This document shows positions 22,255 to 33,682 of a DNA stretch of 64,000 nucleotides, piece after piece. Positions within the stretch are counted from its first letter, which is position 1. Every line of letters begins with the position of its first letter. The DNA comes from Suillus spraguei (lineage: Eukaryota; Basidiomycota; Agaricomycetes; Boletales; Suillaceae), in NCBI GenBank assembly GCA_016800925.1, contig JABCPU010000017.1, positions 186,001 to 250,000 on the forward strand, given 5' to 3'. A model generated the notes under the pieces. That model had not been told where the DNA came from, did not search any database, and was given only the letters and a program-made list of their open reading frames with translations. The position numbers and the translations under genes are program-made.

Positions 22255-22484
22255 ATGCGTTTCTCCTTCGCCGCCGTTATCGTTGCTTTGGCGGCATCTA
22301 TCATGTCTGTCAACGCATGTCAATCAATGTTCCAGAGTTGCAGGACAACAAATGACTGCTGTTCAGGCCTCAACTGCGAATCACGTGTGAGTAGGAGTGG
22401 CTTGCTTTGTACTGGATTTTCACCTGATGACTCACCTTTTGCGCCTTGTAATATCAGGCGGCGGGTAACAGAGTCTGCTCCTAG
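22255..22484 (+). CDS. Knottin-like secreted six-cysteine peptide, copy C (52 aa)
   Basis: Exon 1 is 22255-22386 and exon 2 is 22458-22484, joined in phase 0 across a 71-bp intron. A signal peptide occupies residues 1-21 (MRFSFAAVIVALAASIMSV start). The mature part begins at the first cysteine and has spacing C-x6-C-x5-CC-x4-C-x9-C. Exon 2 encodes nine codons including the last cysteine and the stop. Loop residues differ from copies B and D while the cysteines, signal peptide and intron are conserved, a pattern expected of diversifying secreted peptides. Confidence 0.78.
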
Positions 22485-24287
22485 TGATACACTAGTGAGT
22501 CAAGTGTCCAGTTTTGCACTGGTGAGTCATGCGCCTGCTCCCGTACCGACGCTGTTGTTGATTGAATGACATCAGTGAATTTATGAGTTCTTGATATTGT
22601 AGCCGTCGGATACGTAGGACACTGGTTATTGAGAAATGGGTAGAGGCGATGTGTATCAAGTCCATGAGTCTACCATAAATCAAATGTGCATGATGTCAGC
22701 TGAAAGACACGCGTCCAATTGTAAATGAGGCGGTCCAACTGTCTGCTTTTTACTGTCTACTATTCGTGCACTTGACAGGCCATGCAGTCGTCCATCCGTT
22801 TTTCAAGTGCATCTGACTCGTTTCATCATTGTCAAGTTGTGATATAAATCAGTTTCTCCTGCTCGATCTAGAATATATGAAAACATGTTAGCAGTGACCA
22901 TCAACATGCCAGATCTTGATCGATCACTCGCCATTTATAAGTCGAGGGTGTCGGGGGCGATAGCATCGAATCAAATGGTCTTCTGCTTCTTGATAGTCCT
23001 CTTCAAGGAAGAAACATTCTCCGTGCTGATTTGGATATAAAAGACACACTAGCCGTCATCCCAGAAACCAACAGTTGAGGTGGAGTGCGTAGACTTACAC
23101 GATGGTTATGATGTGTTTTTGATTTTGTCCGCCCGTATAATGCACACTTACAACCAAGGTTCATTTCACGCCCTGGAACAACTACCAACTGTGCGCTGTA
23201 CATAGCGTGGGAGCGGTGTTTTGTTCGACCTGCAGGTGCTGCCGGCCCAACTGAATGATACAACAAGATAAAGCACGGGCACTCCCTCAAATGAAGGCGC
23301 TTGTTGAAAATGCTACAAGCTCAGTGTGACTGGCTCAGACGTGCATGAGGAACATGACTGAACGATTCGATACGGTCGTTCCTGATTCTGAAAACCAGGC
23401 AGCATAAAGAGAACATGCAAAGGATGGAGATAGGATCGACAGGAGTGCATAGCTATCGAAGCACCAATATGATTGGTTCTGAGATCTGATTGGGTTGGCC
23501 GCATTCTAGCGGCAAGGCCATGTGAACAGTTTAGCCTGAACATAAGAACCGATTGCTGACTAAGCCACAGCGAGTAATTTAAGGGTTGCCGGTGCTTCTC
23601 TTTTCTTCTGAATCCCCCATCTCGCTCACTTCTCAGTCACCCTTTAGACCAGTTCAGGGACACATTCGTAGCCTACCTTCCACCCACCTTCCACCCACCT
23701 GTTTTGTTTGTCCTCGGAACTGCAGTAAGTGTATCATTACAGCCACCCATTAATAAATTTCCCTGAAGAGTCAGGTTCAACCCATCAGGTCACCAATATG
23801 CCTGAAAACAGTCACATGGAGAAGTGAGTGCAAGTAAAAGGCTCAAATCCGAGTCCGAATAGCAAAGGAAGCCGTCTTCTCAGTAACACGAAACGAGTAA
23901 CCTGAGCGGCAGGTGTGCGCCGATTAATGATCAGACGGTATAGGTTCTGCCTGAACTCACATCGTACAAACTGATCGACTGACCGATTACCAACATTTTT
24001 GAAAACCGCCGCCATAGCTAAGGGGAGCCCTCAAGCTCAAAGCGCTGAATAGCAAATGAGATGAAGCATAACACAAGCACTCCGATACTAGAACCAAGTG
24101 CACACTTTTTTTATCCAGCTCTACAAGTAAATCTGTGAAGGAGATTCAGATAAGGAGTCATCAACTTAACGTATCACATGGTGAATAGAGGAGATAAGTT
24201 CTGCCTAAAAACTGGCTGCCCGGGATCACACGCAAGGTAAACCTATTCCGCCAAGTCTACGATACTAAGCGTCAACTGTTGCGAGAT
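22485..24287. repeat. Spacer with long dispersed repeat
   Basis: No gene was supported. The stretch about 23050-23570 recurs at about 26190-26270 plus 26956-27450, with the shared strings acatagcgtgggagc and cggcccaactga. Another part (about 22700-22990) resembles 25860-26130. The array spacer thus contains large duplicated blocks. A short ccacccacctt duplication lies near 23680. Confidence 0.5.
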
Positions 24288-24294
24288 TATAAAG
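24288..24294 (+). promoter_or_regulatory. TATA box of knottin-like copy D
   Basis: The string tataaag lies 62 bp before the first candidate ATG (24357). Confidence 0.5.
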
Positions 24295-24356
24295 CTGGTC
24301 ATCTTCCTATCGTCCACCCCACCTCCCTCAGTAGTTCACACCATCCCACACAAACA

Positions 24357-24676
24357 ATGCATTTCTACTTCTTCGCCGTCATTGTTGCTTTGGCAGCGTC
24401 CATCACTCCCCTCACCAGTTTACACCACCCCACACAAATCATGCGTTTATCCCTCTTTGCTGTCATTGTTGCTTTGGCAGTATCTATCATGACTGTTAGT
24501 GCATGTTCAGGAGAGGGCGGGAACTGCAACACTAACGATGACTGCTGCCCAAGTGACGGCTCTCAATGCATAACACTTGTGAGTAGGAGCAGTTTGATTC
24601 GCATTAAATTTTCACCTGATGACTCACCTTTTGCGCCTGGTAATATTAGACGAATGGTAGTAAATACTGCTTTTAG
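24357..24676 (+). CDS. Knottin-like secreted six-cysteine peptide, copy D, duplicated signal peptide
   Basis: Exon 1 ends at 24578 and exon 2 is 24650-24676, joined in phase 0 across a 71-bp intron. The mature part has spacing C-x6-C-x5-CC-x6-C-x8-C. Two in-frame ATGs, 24357 and 24441, each open a complete signal peptide, because the leader plus signal-peptide segment is tandemly duplicated (period 84 bp). Starting at 24441 gives 54 aa like the other copies; starting at 24357 gives 82 aa with two hydrophobic leaders. The shorter form matches the family better, but the TATA box lies before the upstream ATG. Confidence 0.72.
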
Positions 24677-25362
24677 CGACACACTAGGAAGTCGGCAAAT
24701 GTCCACTTTTGCACTGGTGAGTTATGCGCCCGCTCCCGCTCCGACGCTGTTGTTGATCGAACGACATCAGTGAATTTACGAGTCCTTGACATTGTAGCTG
24801 TCAGCGGCCGTCATCCTGGAGACAAACAATCGAGGTGGACTTACATGAGCAATAGTTTTGATGTATTTTTTATTTTGGCCGCTGTAATTTGCCCCGTTGC
24901 CCAATCTGGTGTTACTACTTAGTTGGACTCATAACCAGTCCTACTGTGTTTCTGAGATGTCAAGTAAGACTAGTCGATCTTGGAGTGGCGCCGTGGCAGG
25001 CGAGGTAAGGAGTTTGAAATGTGCCATGTGCCGGTTGCTTTCCTCAGTCCATTATCCATGACTGAGGTACGTTTTTTTACTTCACTTCCTGCCAACGCAT
25101 GCGCTGACTAGTACCTAAGTCTGATTATAGCATTTGGATTACACCGAGATTTTTCGCACCGAGATCCTTTGCATCAACCTCTGTACTCCAAGCTCTGCTA
25201 AGTTGGCGAATCGAGTGCCTTATCAGAAGTGATCAACTTAGAATACTTATTACGAAATGAATGGAGGAAATAGGTTCTACTCAACACCCGCTGCCCAGGA
25301 TCACACACGAGACAAGTCCGTTCTGCCAAATCTACAATACTAAGTGTCAACTGTCGCGACAG
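24677..25362. other. Spacer of the knottin array
   Basis: No gene seen. The stretch near 24805-24880 repeats a motif found near 23052 and 26193 (gccgtcat followed by gaggt). Confidence 0.45.
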
Positions 25363-25370
25363 TATAAAAG
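25363..25370 (+). promoter_or_regulatory. TATA box of knottin-like copy E
   Basis: The string tataaaag lies about 82 bp before the ATG at 25452, with the shared leader. Confidence 0.6.
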
Positions 25371-25451
25371 TAAGTCAGTCATCTTCCTACCGTACTCATC
25401 TCAAATAGACTATTCGAGTATCTCAGCAGTCCATACCACCACACATAGACG

Positions 25452-25686
25452 ATGCGTTTCTCCTTCCTCGCCGTCATCGTTACTTTGGTGGCATCCATAA
25501 AGTCTGTCAGTATATGTGAAGGACGGTACAATAGTTGTGAAATAACAAGTGACTGCTGTGGAGGCTTGTTCTGCGGGATAGTAAGAATAGGTTTCTTTAC
25601 ATCGAATTTTCATTTAATGAATCACTTTTGTGCCTCGTAATATCAAGGGCATAGTCACGAACTATGCTATAGCCACCCATTGGTGA
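25452..25686 (+). pseudogene. Knottin-like peptide, copy E, sixth cysteine out of frame
   Basis: Exon 1 (25452-25580) is intact with a signal peptide and five cysteines spaced C-x6-C-x5-CC-x4-C. The donor is gtaaga and the likely acceptor is tatcaag (ending 25647). Exon 2 then reads to TGA 25686 but its TGC lies in another frame, as if two bases were lost relative to copies B-D. The predicted product has an altered tail without the last cysteine. A different acceptor might rescue it, but none seen gives the right phase. Confidence 0.55.
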
Positions 25687-26270
25687 GTCAAGTGTCTACT
25701 GTCGCGTTGGTGCTGTTGTTAATCGAACGATACATAGGTGGATGCTAATAGTAGAGTCAATATCGAGTTAAAGTGAATATGTCGAGTGACTGAGGTGTTT
25801 GCGTACTTTTTGTTCGTCATGTGAACAGAGACCCAGAGATCGTCCATAAAATAATCCGTGTCAGCTAAAGGAAGCGCGTTTTACGCCGTCCATTGGTCGT
25901 TCGATTGACAAGGGAAGTAGTCAGTCACTCAAATCGCTTTGAATTTCAGTATCTGTCTTGTTCAACCGTCCAGTGGGAGCTGGATAAGATCTTGGACATA
26001 AATGATCAGTTTCTCCGCCTCGAAATAGACCTATGAAATTGTACCAGCACCAGCCATCGAGGTACTAGATCATGAGTGATCACTCACCATTTATAAGTCG
26101 AAAGAGTGGAGCGCGATATGACTCTTTTTCTCCTTGATTACCCTCTTTAAAGCGGAGGCATTCTCCGTGCTGGTTTCGATACGAAAGACACGCTAGCCGT
26201 CATATCAGAAACCAACAACGGAGGTAGAGTGCGTGGACTTGCATGATGTTTTTAATGTGTTTTTGATTTT
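25687..26270. other. Spacer right of the knottin array
   Basis: No gene. It shares blocks with 22590-23100 (for example strings around catttataagtcga), so it is another copy of the long repeat. Confidence 0.45.
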
Positions 26271-26955
26271 TGTAGTGATTACCAATCGGCTGACGCCGGA
26301 AAGTGCCGTTTCGACGCTTACCTCTACCATCATCAGCATCAATGCACTGCCAAGTCAGTCAGCACGGACCTCACCTCCTTTTCGTCTCCAATTCTTCGTC
26401 GCTACCGACTCGTTCGACCCTTATTATTCTTCGTCACCATCGCCCCATTCTCAGTTCGCCGTCTCCGAATCTGTCAAGTCCCACTATCCCGCTCTCGTCA
26501 ATTTGTCAATACCATACCCTTTTATATCGCCACTCACTCAATCGTTTCGTACGCTCTTCCCTTTCAGTCTACTCTACCCTGTCAGGCGCGACGCCACTCC
26601 CTCCAGCGCCCGTCGTCACATAAACGATTCGGCATAGCTATACCCGACCCTTAGTATTTCGAAGTATAAAAGTAGCCCATGTACACTCACTACGACAGGC
26701 AATCATACCAGTCTCCCAGTCTCAGTCTCAGTCTCGCACTCGCTATCTAAATCGTATCGCTATATCCATCGTTTATCGTCTCGCACTCGCTATCTAAATC
26801 GTATCGCTATATCAATCGTTTATCGTCTCGCACTCGTCTCGATCATTATCGCATAACATTCGTTAACGCTAATCTATTTCTATAACGTTTCAGCATCACA
26901 CTAGCGGTCTCCACACCCCTTTGAACTCGCAGCGAGAGCCACTTAGGTTCTTACA
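26271..26955. mobile_element. Solo LTR, 685 bp, with empty-site evidence
   Basis: The sequence begins TGTAGTGATT and ends TTCTTACA, so it has TGTA...TACA ends. The flanks are gatttt and ttttag, giving a 4-bp TTTT target duplication. The paralogous repeat at about 23110-23145 runs straight from gtttttgatttt into gtccgcccg without this insert, which confirms the boundaries. Inside is a TATA box (gtataaaag, about 26664) and a roughly 50-bp tandem repeat (gtctcgcactcgctatct, units near 26733 and 26785). No coding sequence remains. Confidence 0.75.
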
Positions 26956-27450
26956 TTTTAGCCGCCCGTACTATGTACACTCACAGATAAGGTTGTTCAT
27001 TTCAAATTCTGGAACAGGTGTGGTGTACATAGCGTGGGAGCAGTGTTTTGTGCAACCTGCTGTCGGCCCAACTGAACGATGCGACACGGGTTACAAGATG
27101 AAGTATGAGCACTCCTTCAAACGAAAGTGCTTGTTGAGAAATGCCACAAGCTTAGGCCCAGGCGTGTATGAGAAATGTGGTTGAACGATTCGACGTGGTT
27201 GTTCTCGGACCTAGAAACCAGATTGCATAAGACGAAGATCCAATAAAGTCGACAGGGCCGCCGAGTGCATGAAATATCGAGTACCAACAAGATCATTGAC
27301 TCTGATATCTGATCGGCCGCATTTTAACGAGGCAAATACAGACTTCTCGATGCTCTGAAATGTGAATATCAATAAGAAGTGGAGCTGCAAACCAGTTGAA
27401 CCGTTTAAGGAGACGGTCAACCCAACATAACCAATTGCTGACTAAGCTGC
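26956..27450. repeat. Long dispersed repeat, second copy
   Basis: Matches about 23139-23570 along its length with substitutions and small gaps. Shared strings include acatagcgtgggagc, cggcccaactgaa and tgatc/gccgcattnta-type blocks. No open frame is preserved in both copies, so it is probably noncoding or transposon-derived. Confidence 0.55.
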
Positions 27451-28063
27451 TGCGAACACGACAGCTAAGCTACCAGGCCCTCTCAACTATTTGTATGAAT
27501 CAAATATGTGGGCTGATTTCTATCTGGTCATATGAGCGTCAGCGCTTGAAGCTGGCTTATTATTCATACACATGGTCACACCTTCAAAAGAGAGCCAGAC
27601 AGACGCTCTGCCCTCAACTTCAAGTTATCTATGACCTTCCTAACTCTACGCTATCCTCTCAGGCTTCTATGTTCCGTTTGTTTGCGCTTCGCCCCCGGGT
27701 CTCAACGATACTCATATCCACATACTTGATGTCAGCAATTGTCTATCCAACAATACCAGAACACTGTGGAACATTCTCTTGAGCTGCGGTTTGACTTTAT
27801 TTGCGTGCACATAGACTGCCGTCCACACGAATATTCCGGGTATGGATGAGGGTGTGCTAGCCATCTCCTCCCGTCGTCTGTTTATTATGGTAGTAGCGTT
27901 GATCTTCCCAGAACTTATGATCACCTGGACTACAGGGCAGTTTTCAGTGCCTGTCGAGTTGCAAAAGACTTCAATACTGCATTTGGTAGGCTACACCATG
28001 TGCCCAGATTCACGGCAATAATCAAAATATATCACATCACACAGTAATATCACTTGATGACAT
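27451..28063. other. Intergenic, no gene seen
   Basis: Short frames on both strands lack recognisable domains. Confidence 0.4.
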
Positions 28064-28530
28064 TAGTGGAAGTTCAAGCGCTCCCAGACCTGCAGAGTTT
28101 CCTGGTCAGTCACATCGTTGGACTCTTCGGTCAGGCAGGACTATCACGCAACCGATACCTTTACAGGACAAAGTACATGGGTTCTCTGGAGTCTGGGGAT
28201 ACTCCATACATATCAGAGAGGCGACATCCCATAGCGACATTTCAGAGTCAAGTGTAAGATCAAGCGCTCCCTGACTTGCAGATATTCAACGTCAGTTACA
28301 TCATGCTTAGAATTTTCGGTCAGGCAACTAACATGTCACCGATGCCTTCATAGAGTGGAGAATCAATCGTGGGTTCTCCGGCGACGATAAATATTCCAGA
28401 GAGTATAGCGCCATCGCTTAGTGACGTTTCAGAAGCAAGTGGAAGTTCGAGTGGTCCCAGACCTATAGAGTTTAAAGGTCAGTTACATGCTTGAACTCTT
28501 CAGTCAAGCAGCGCCAACATGTAACCGATT
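28064..28530. repeat. Degenerate tandem repeat, about 186-bp period
   Basis: Units start near 28064, 28250 and 28437 with tagtggaagttcaagcg, agtgtaagatcaagcg and aagtggaagttcgagtg. Each unit later contains gtcagttacat-like and ttcggtcaggca-like strings. The third unit runs directly into the membrane-protein exon that follows. Confidence 0.65.
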
Positions 28531-28537
28531 TCATAGG

Positions 28538-29532
28538 ATGGACGACGACTCATGGATTCTTTGCAAGGATGGGTGGATTTATGCTTTACGTCAATGACAA
28601 GCCGCGAGCCACTCTCAATCCCTATGAACTTCTGGAGTTTGTTCGTAAAGGATCCGTAGACATGCCTGCCATCACAGAGGCAGAGATAAAATATCGAAGT
28701 AAGGGTTATGGACTATTCAAAGTCATCGCCATTCTTCAGTTAACGTGGTTCATCGCCCAGCTCGTTGCCCGTTACATCCAGAACCTTCCAACAACTCTAC
28801 TTGAAATCTACACTCTGGCTGTAGCTGCACTGACCTCCATTTCTTATGGCTTGTGGTTGAAGAAGCCTAAGGATGTAAGATGTCCTTACATTGTTTATCT
28901 GAAAGCAACTGCAACTTTGCCAGACGAGTTAACCTATGAGTACGTTGTCAATATCCTTTCCTGGAATTGTTCTGATTCGTCTGGGTTCTAGCGGTGCACA
29001 CCTTAGTTCCTCCGATAAATTCTCCTATTGGCAGATTCGCTCTCGTCTTACCTATCCGTTTGTCAGTCTTATGGGCATTTCATCAAGAATTTCCCCCCGT
29101 GCTGCCCGTTCTCATCGCGTTCCATCTCTAGGTGGCTACGATGGGGCTTGGAGTAGGAATCAGGAGTGGTCCGACGAAAACTATGCTGGTAAGATCGTAC
29201 TTCTCATTGAATGTTTCAGTGGAATGGTATTTGGAGGGATACATTGTCTCGGTTGGAATTACTTTATTCACAGTCGCGCTGAGCTTATCTTATGGCGCAC
29301 AGCTTCCCTCTGGGTAATATGTGCACCAGTGGTTATTTCGCTTGATGCCTTGTCATACATGCGGCACTGGAAGAGATTTAGAATACTCGAATTATCTCCC
29401 ATGTTCATCGCCTCTTTCATATATATCGCTACACGCGTCATGCTGATTGTACTTACGATGCTGAGCTTGCGATCACTACCTACTGGCGTATATGATACAG
29501 TAGCTTGGACCACGTTCATTCTACATTTGTAG
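28538..29532 (+). pseudogene. N-terminally truncated multi-pass membrane protein of unknown function
   Basis: The first exon (probable acceptor ttcatag, ending about 28537) reads WTTTHGFFARMGGFMLY, then PYELLEFVRKG and a long hydrophobic stretch with IYTLAVAALTSISYGLW. After an intron at about 28938-28988 the second exon continues with YPFVSLMGIS, GMVFGGIHCLGWNYFI and three more hydrophobic segments to a stop at 29532. This pattern matches a large basidiomycete family of uncharacterised membrane proteins. The usual N-terminal part, with a first membrane segment, is missing, and tandem repeats lie in its place. It is therefore probably a partial gene, though upstream exons may simply be unrecognised. 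Confidence 0.6.
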
Positions 29533-31450
29533 TTTCATTACATTGATGTAACAGGACATGAAAAGAAAACATGATAGATCGCTGTTATAATCGGATGTAC
29601 CAGTATGACTCAGGCGAGTTTGAGCCACCATTTGACTTAAATAGCACGGGAGCAACATTGATAGAAACGAATATCGGTCACCAAACACGAACGTTTTTCA
29701 TCGAAATGAATGTGACTATAGTTGTGTACTCGAGGATTGATATGTACATGCAAAAGAGCAGTACTGGAAATTTATGAACGCATGTGAACATCGCGCCAAT
29801 CTGCTTACCTTAGGCAAAGTCCGTCAGTATGACCCTGCGGCCACGGCAGTTCGAAAGGGAACTCGGAGGCTTGTGAGCAGGAAGGCATGAAGAAGGTATA
29901 TCTTCTACTAAGGACGAATGCGCCGATGTTGTCAACGATATCAACATGGCGACATTTCACATAAAATGAAGCACAATAGTCGTGCTCATTCGGCGACGCG
30001 TTGATGCGTGTGGACATATGCGAAAGCGACCGTGGTTAGGACCTGGGTTAGTCGTCCTGGTGCAAATTAGAGACCGGAATGTCGAGAGGCATGCCTGTGT
30101 TCAGGCTGGTGCTTCAAAAACACCAGTCAGATTCAAACATCAGTGAGTTTGCTTCCTGTTGCAGGGGGACAGAATGTAAGAATGGTTGCAATCTCGTAAG
30201 CAGTTGTCCGCCATACTGTTCTCTGACTAGTTGTCAACCTCAACATACACTCCAGCGAAATCAAGGGAGTATACCAGAGTTTGATAACCTGGCATTCAGA
30301 AACTGCGTCACGAACTCAGGAGCGGGAAGCATCCATTGATATCACCATCCCACCGCCGGCGGGATCTAAAGCAGCGAGATATGAAGACAGTAGATGAGAG
30401 CTTCGGAGGGAGATAGCGTTCTGTTCACGCGCTAGTCCGCGAAGCCTTGACTATGTAGACTGCATGTGAGATGTCAAAGAGTAATTGTAAGAGCTTTGTA
30501 TAGCTATCACCCAGCGTTTGTTTTCAGTGGGACATAACGATCTACCTTTGTTCTTCGATGTGATTTTCAAATGGTTTGCTCTGGTCGGCAAGAATTGCGC
30601 TGGATGATGTTCCTGAATATTAATATTTAACGTACTGTGCAGAAGGATGAAGAGGTTTAGCATACGAGTATCAGGTCATAGCTGCTGTGGCTGCGCGCAT
30701 GACGCCCAGATAGTACGCTTCTGAGTGGTAGAAGATGGTATCTGTTGTAATCGAAAGTGACATGGCATAGGCTTTCCCCTTGTCGATCTCGCACTTCAGC
30801 AACCAACATAAGAGTGCGAGTAGCTGTACCTGGAGACCTTGAGTATACCACACGCTTCAGCAACCAACATGAGGGTGCGAATGGCTATATCTGGAGAGAC
30901 CTTGGGTATACTACCTTCACTACACTTTGTCACAGCCCACCACACGTTCCCTGTCGCAAGGTCGTCCTAGCAGCAATAATACCTACCTCGAGCTCGATAA
31001 GTAGCGCATCTATACAATCAGAAATCAATTTATACTCACTCATGGCGATGTGCTCTTCATTTTGACAGGTTCATTGTCTGCACATGCTAAGACTAATTTC
31101 ATATATGGCGTCTACAGAAAAAGAAACGCTTTTCAGTCACATTCATAACAGATCATACAAGCAAGATGAATAGCAACGTACCAGTCAGGACGGCCGTATG
31201 CGTTTCTCAGAAGGTGCAATGCATCGAAAGTAAATGCAGGGTGAGCTAGTAATTAATGGCGATGGGTTGTGAGTCAATGTACATACACACAAAATACAAG
31301 GTAACGTTATTAGATCCACCAGCAGCAGGGAGCGCAGATTGTTGGATGATAACGTGCGCGTGCTAACTCGAATGAGCTGATCGCGTCAGAAGCGGAGCTG
31401 CAGAGAACTGCATATTGGCCACATGGAAATCAGGGAGATAATATAATCCG
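29533..31450. other. Intergenic, with a 61-bp tandem duplication
   Basis: A unit starting cttcagcaaccaacat at 30794 is repeated at 30855. A short plus frame (30079-30339) is cysteine-rich but lacks a signal peptide and looks fortuitous. No gene is supported. Confidence 0.4.
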
Positions 31451-32376
31451 AAGATATTGGTGTGCAGTGCAATGAGCCGTGTAATTAGTTCTATTACGGG
31501 TCTTCGGGTGTTGCCGGTTGGTGATGTTGAAAATTTGCAGAAACCTTGTTCTAATCAGCACTCATCGCTCGTTCACAACGTTAACAACATCAGTTGTGTT
31601 TTCACACCCGAACTCCTTGTTTTTGCAAACCGCGATGCTGGCTTTGTCGCAGTCACATATGAGGAATTTCTCGAAGAAGTTCCTCCCATGTAACTTAGAT
31701 GATAACACGGCTTCTACTACTCAGCGCAAACGCTCTCTTCGGGCTTTCCCATTGAATCTGATGCTCTCAGTTTTAGAGGGCCAAGCTTTTTTCTCTTTCT
31801 TTTATCCGTGTACTGTCGCTGTAGTACCTAATGGAAGTAGCGTTTATGTATGTGAATTAGTTCTGATACGTGGAACTTGGATACACATGCATATTCGCTG
31901 TAATATTTCTGATTCGTCTCTTACATTTAAGTTATGGTGGACGCGTCTCTTCTAGGCAACGGTTCTAGCTCCTGCAGCGATTGAAATAGATCGAGACGGA
32001 CCTTATTGCCTCGTGTTCAGGTTGTCTTATCTTTAAGTCATCATACCTCGATTTGTAGGCGTCGTATGCATTGGATTCTCGTAAAATGCTGTACGATTGT
32101 TGTATCAGGCTCCGTCACATTATGGTGGTCAAAAGTTGCCTTTCCTTCCCAACGCTTCTTTGAATCGACAAACACGAGGCTTCTAAATTCTAGGATCACG
32201 GGAGTTAATGCGTATTCTAGCGGATCGTCCCTGGATATCCTCGAACGAATCACACTCGCTGTTTGGGTCTTCAGAACTTCAAGCGCCGGAGTCGCACATA
32301 AAATGACCGCGAACTCCGACCAGTTTTGAAACCACCCTCACCCACAATCATCGTATCTGCACTTGCAGTTATTATC
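31451..32376. other. Upstream region of BTB copy 1, duplicated
   Basis: It resembles 33830-34678 upstream of BTB copy 2, including gttgccggt near the left end and ggatc-tccctggata near the right. The duplication unit is about 2.3 kb. No gene is supported here. Confidence 0.5.
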
Positions 32377-33682
32377 ATGCCAAACCCTTCTCATAATGGT
32401 ATTTCCCCGGTACACCATCATCCAGAGTATTATCTGAAAGACGGTAATATCACCTTTCTTGTACGCCACAGCTTTTGTATGTCTCGCTCGCGCTGATCGC
32501 CGCATGTGAGCAGGTCGAGGACACCCTATTTCGTGTGCATAGGCACTTTTTTGAGTGCGAGTCACAATTTTTCGTGAAGGAGTTTGCAAAAGCACCCCTG
32601 GAGGGAATTTCCGATTCAAGCGCATTTCGGCTTGACAAAGTCACAACTGCCGATTTTGCGAAGTTCTTATGGATCTGGTATAGTCCGTAAGCATTTATTC
32701 AAGTTATTGTATCCCACAGCCATCGTGATTGACCACTGTGCATAGGTCATACAGACGGGAAAGCAAACCAAAAGACTACTGGCTCGTCATCCTCGACCTC
32801 TCTACAACATGGCAATTCCCAGAAATGAAGAAGCTTGCCGTCGACCAGCTTCAAAGCCTCGACATGGAACCTGTTGAGAAAATAACCACGTACGACAAAT
32901 ACCAGATCGACAAATCGCTTCTCTTGCCTGCATATAAGCTCTTGTGCAAGCGGGCGGGCCGAATGTCCATCGAGGAGGGTGAACAACTGAAATTGCACAC
33001 TGTCCTCGGGATACAGGAGGCTCGTGAGCGTGCGATCAGGAGCGCAGCGGAGGGCGGGTGTCGTAGCCCGACCTCCGCTGATGCAGCCGACGAGGAGTTG
33101 GATAGGATTTTGATAGATGTATTCAGTCTCAAAGGTCACGCCGCTAACCCACAGAGCACGCAGCCAAAACAAGACCCCGCTGTACCTCTCATAAAAACTC
33201 CCAAGTCGAATGGGGGTGCCACCAATGGGAATGGAACCACCAAGTCGTCTGGATCGGGTTCGGTGAGTAGAATTCTTTGGCTTGATCGAGTGTATTGTGT
33301 GGCTAATTGAAGATCATCTTCTCAGAATGATCACAATCAAAAAGACGCCAATAAAAATAAAACATCGGTATGTAATCAGACTTACTAAACATGATCCACT
33401 GACGATAGACAAATATAGGGAAAGTGAGAAACGAAACGACTGATGTGACGAGAGTTGCTCGACTGCCCGCTCGACGAAATTCGGGGAGTGGAGCACACAC
33501 TGGTCTATTTGTCCTTTCCAACATCCATGAGCTATGTCATCACAACAGTAGTCGCATACGTTATCCACTTTGCACGATACCTTGTTTGCTGGATTTTTGT
33601 TCATGTACTCTGCAATACACTATCGAAGCGCCGGAACCTTGATTGTGAAGAGTATTCCTGTTGGTTGAATAACCGTAATTGA
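32377..33682 (+). CDS. BTB/POZ domain protein, copy 1, probable tail anchor (347 aa)
   Basis: Exons: 32377-32460, 32514-32686, 32746-33262, 33326-33367 and 33455-33682. The N-terminal part has HHHPEYYLKDGNITFL, then FRVHRHFFECESQFF and ADFAKFLWIWYSP, the typical fungal BTB fold. A conserved helical region follows (FPEMKKLAVDQL, KYQIDKSLLLPAYKLLCKRA), then a low-complexity Asn/Lys linker. The last exon encodes a hydrophobic helix (MSYVITTVVAYVIHFARYL). The acceptor of the last exon (gacgagag, 33454) was chosen because the nearer AG gives an early stop, so this exon is less certain. BTB domains usually mediate dimerisation or cullin-3 binding; the role here is unknown. Confidence 0.72.

Noticed and set aside
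22036..22569. 177-aa plus frame covering knottin-like copy C
   Set aside because: It reads through the TATA box, leader and intron; splicing gives the family-consistent 52-aa peptide.
26233..26637. 134-aa plus frame inside the solo LTR
   Set aside because: It crosses the LTR boundary and has Ser/Pro-rich composition from the LTR sequence only.
30079..30339. Cysteine-rich 86-aa frame
   Set aside because: No signal peptide, no conserved spacing and no second copy; probably chance.
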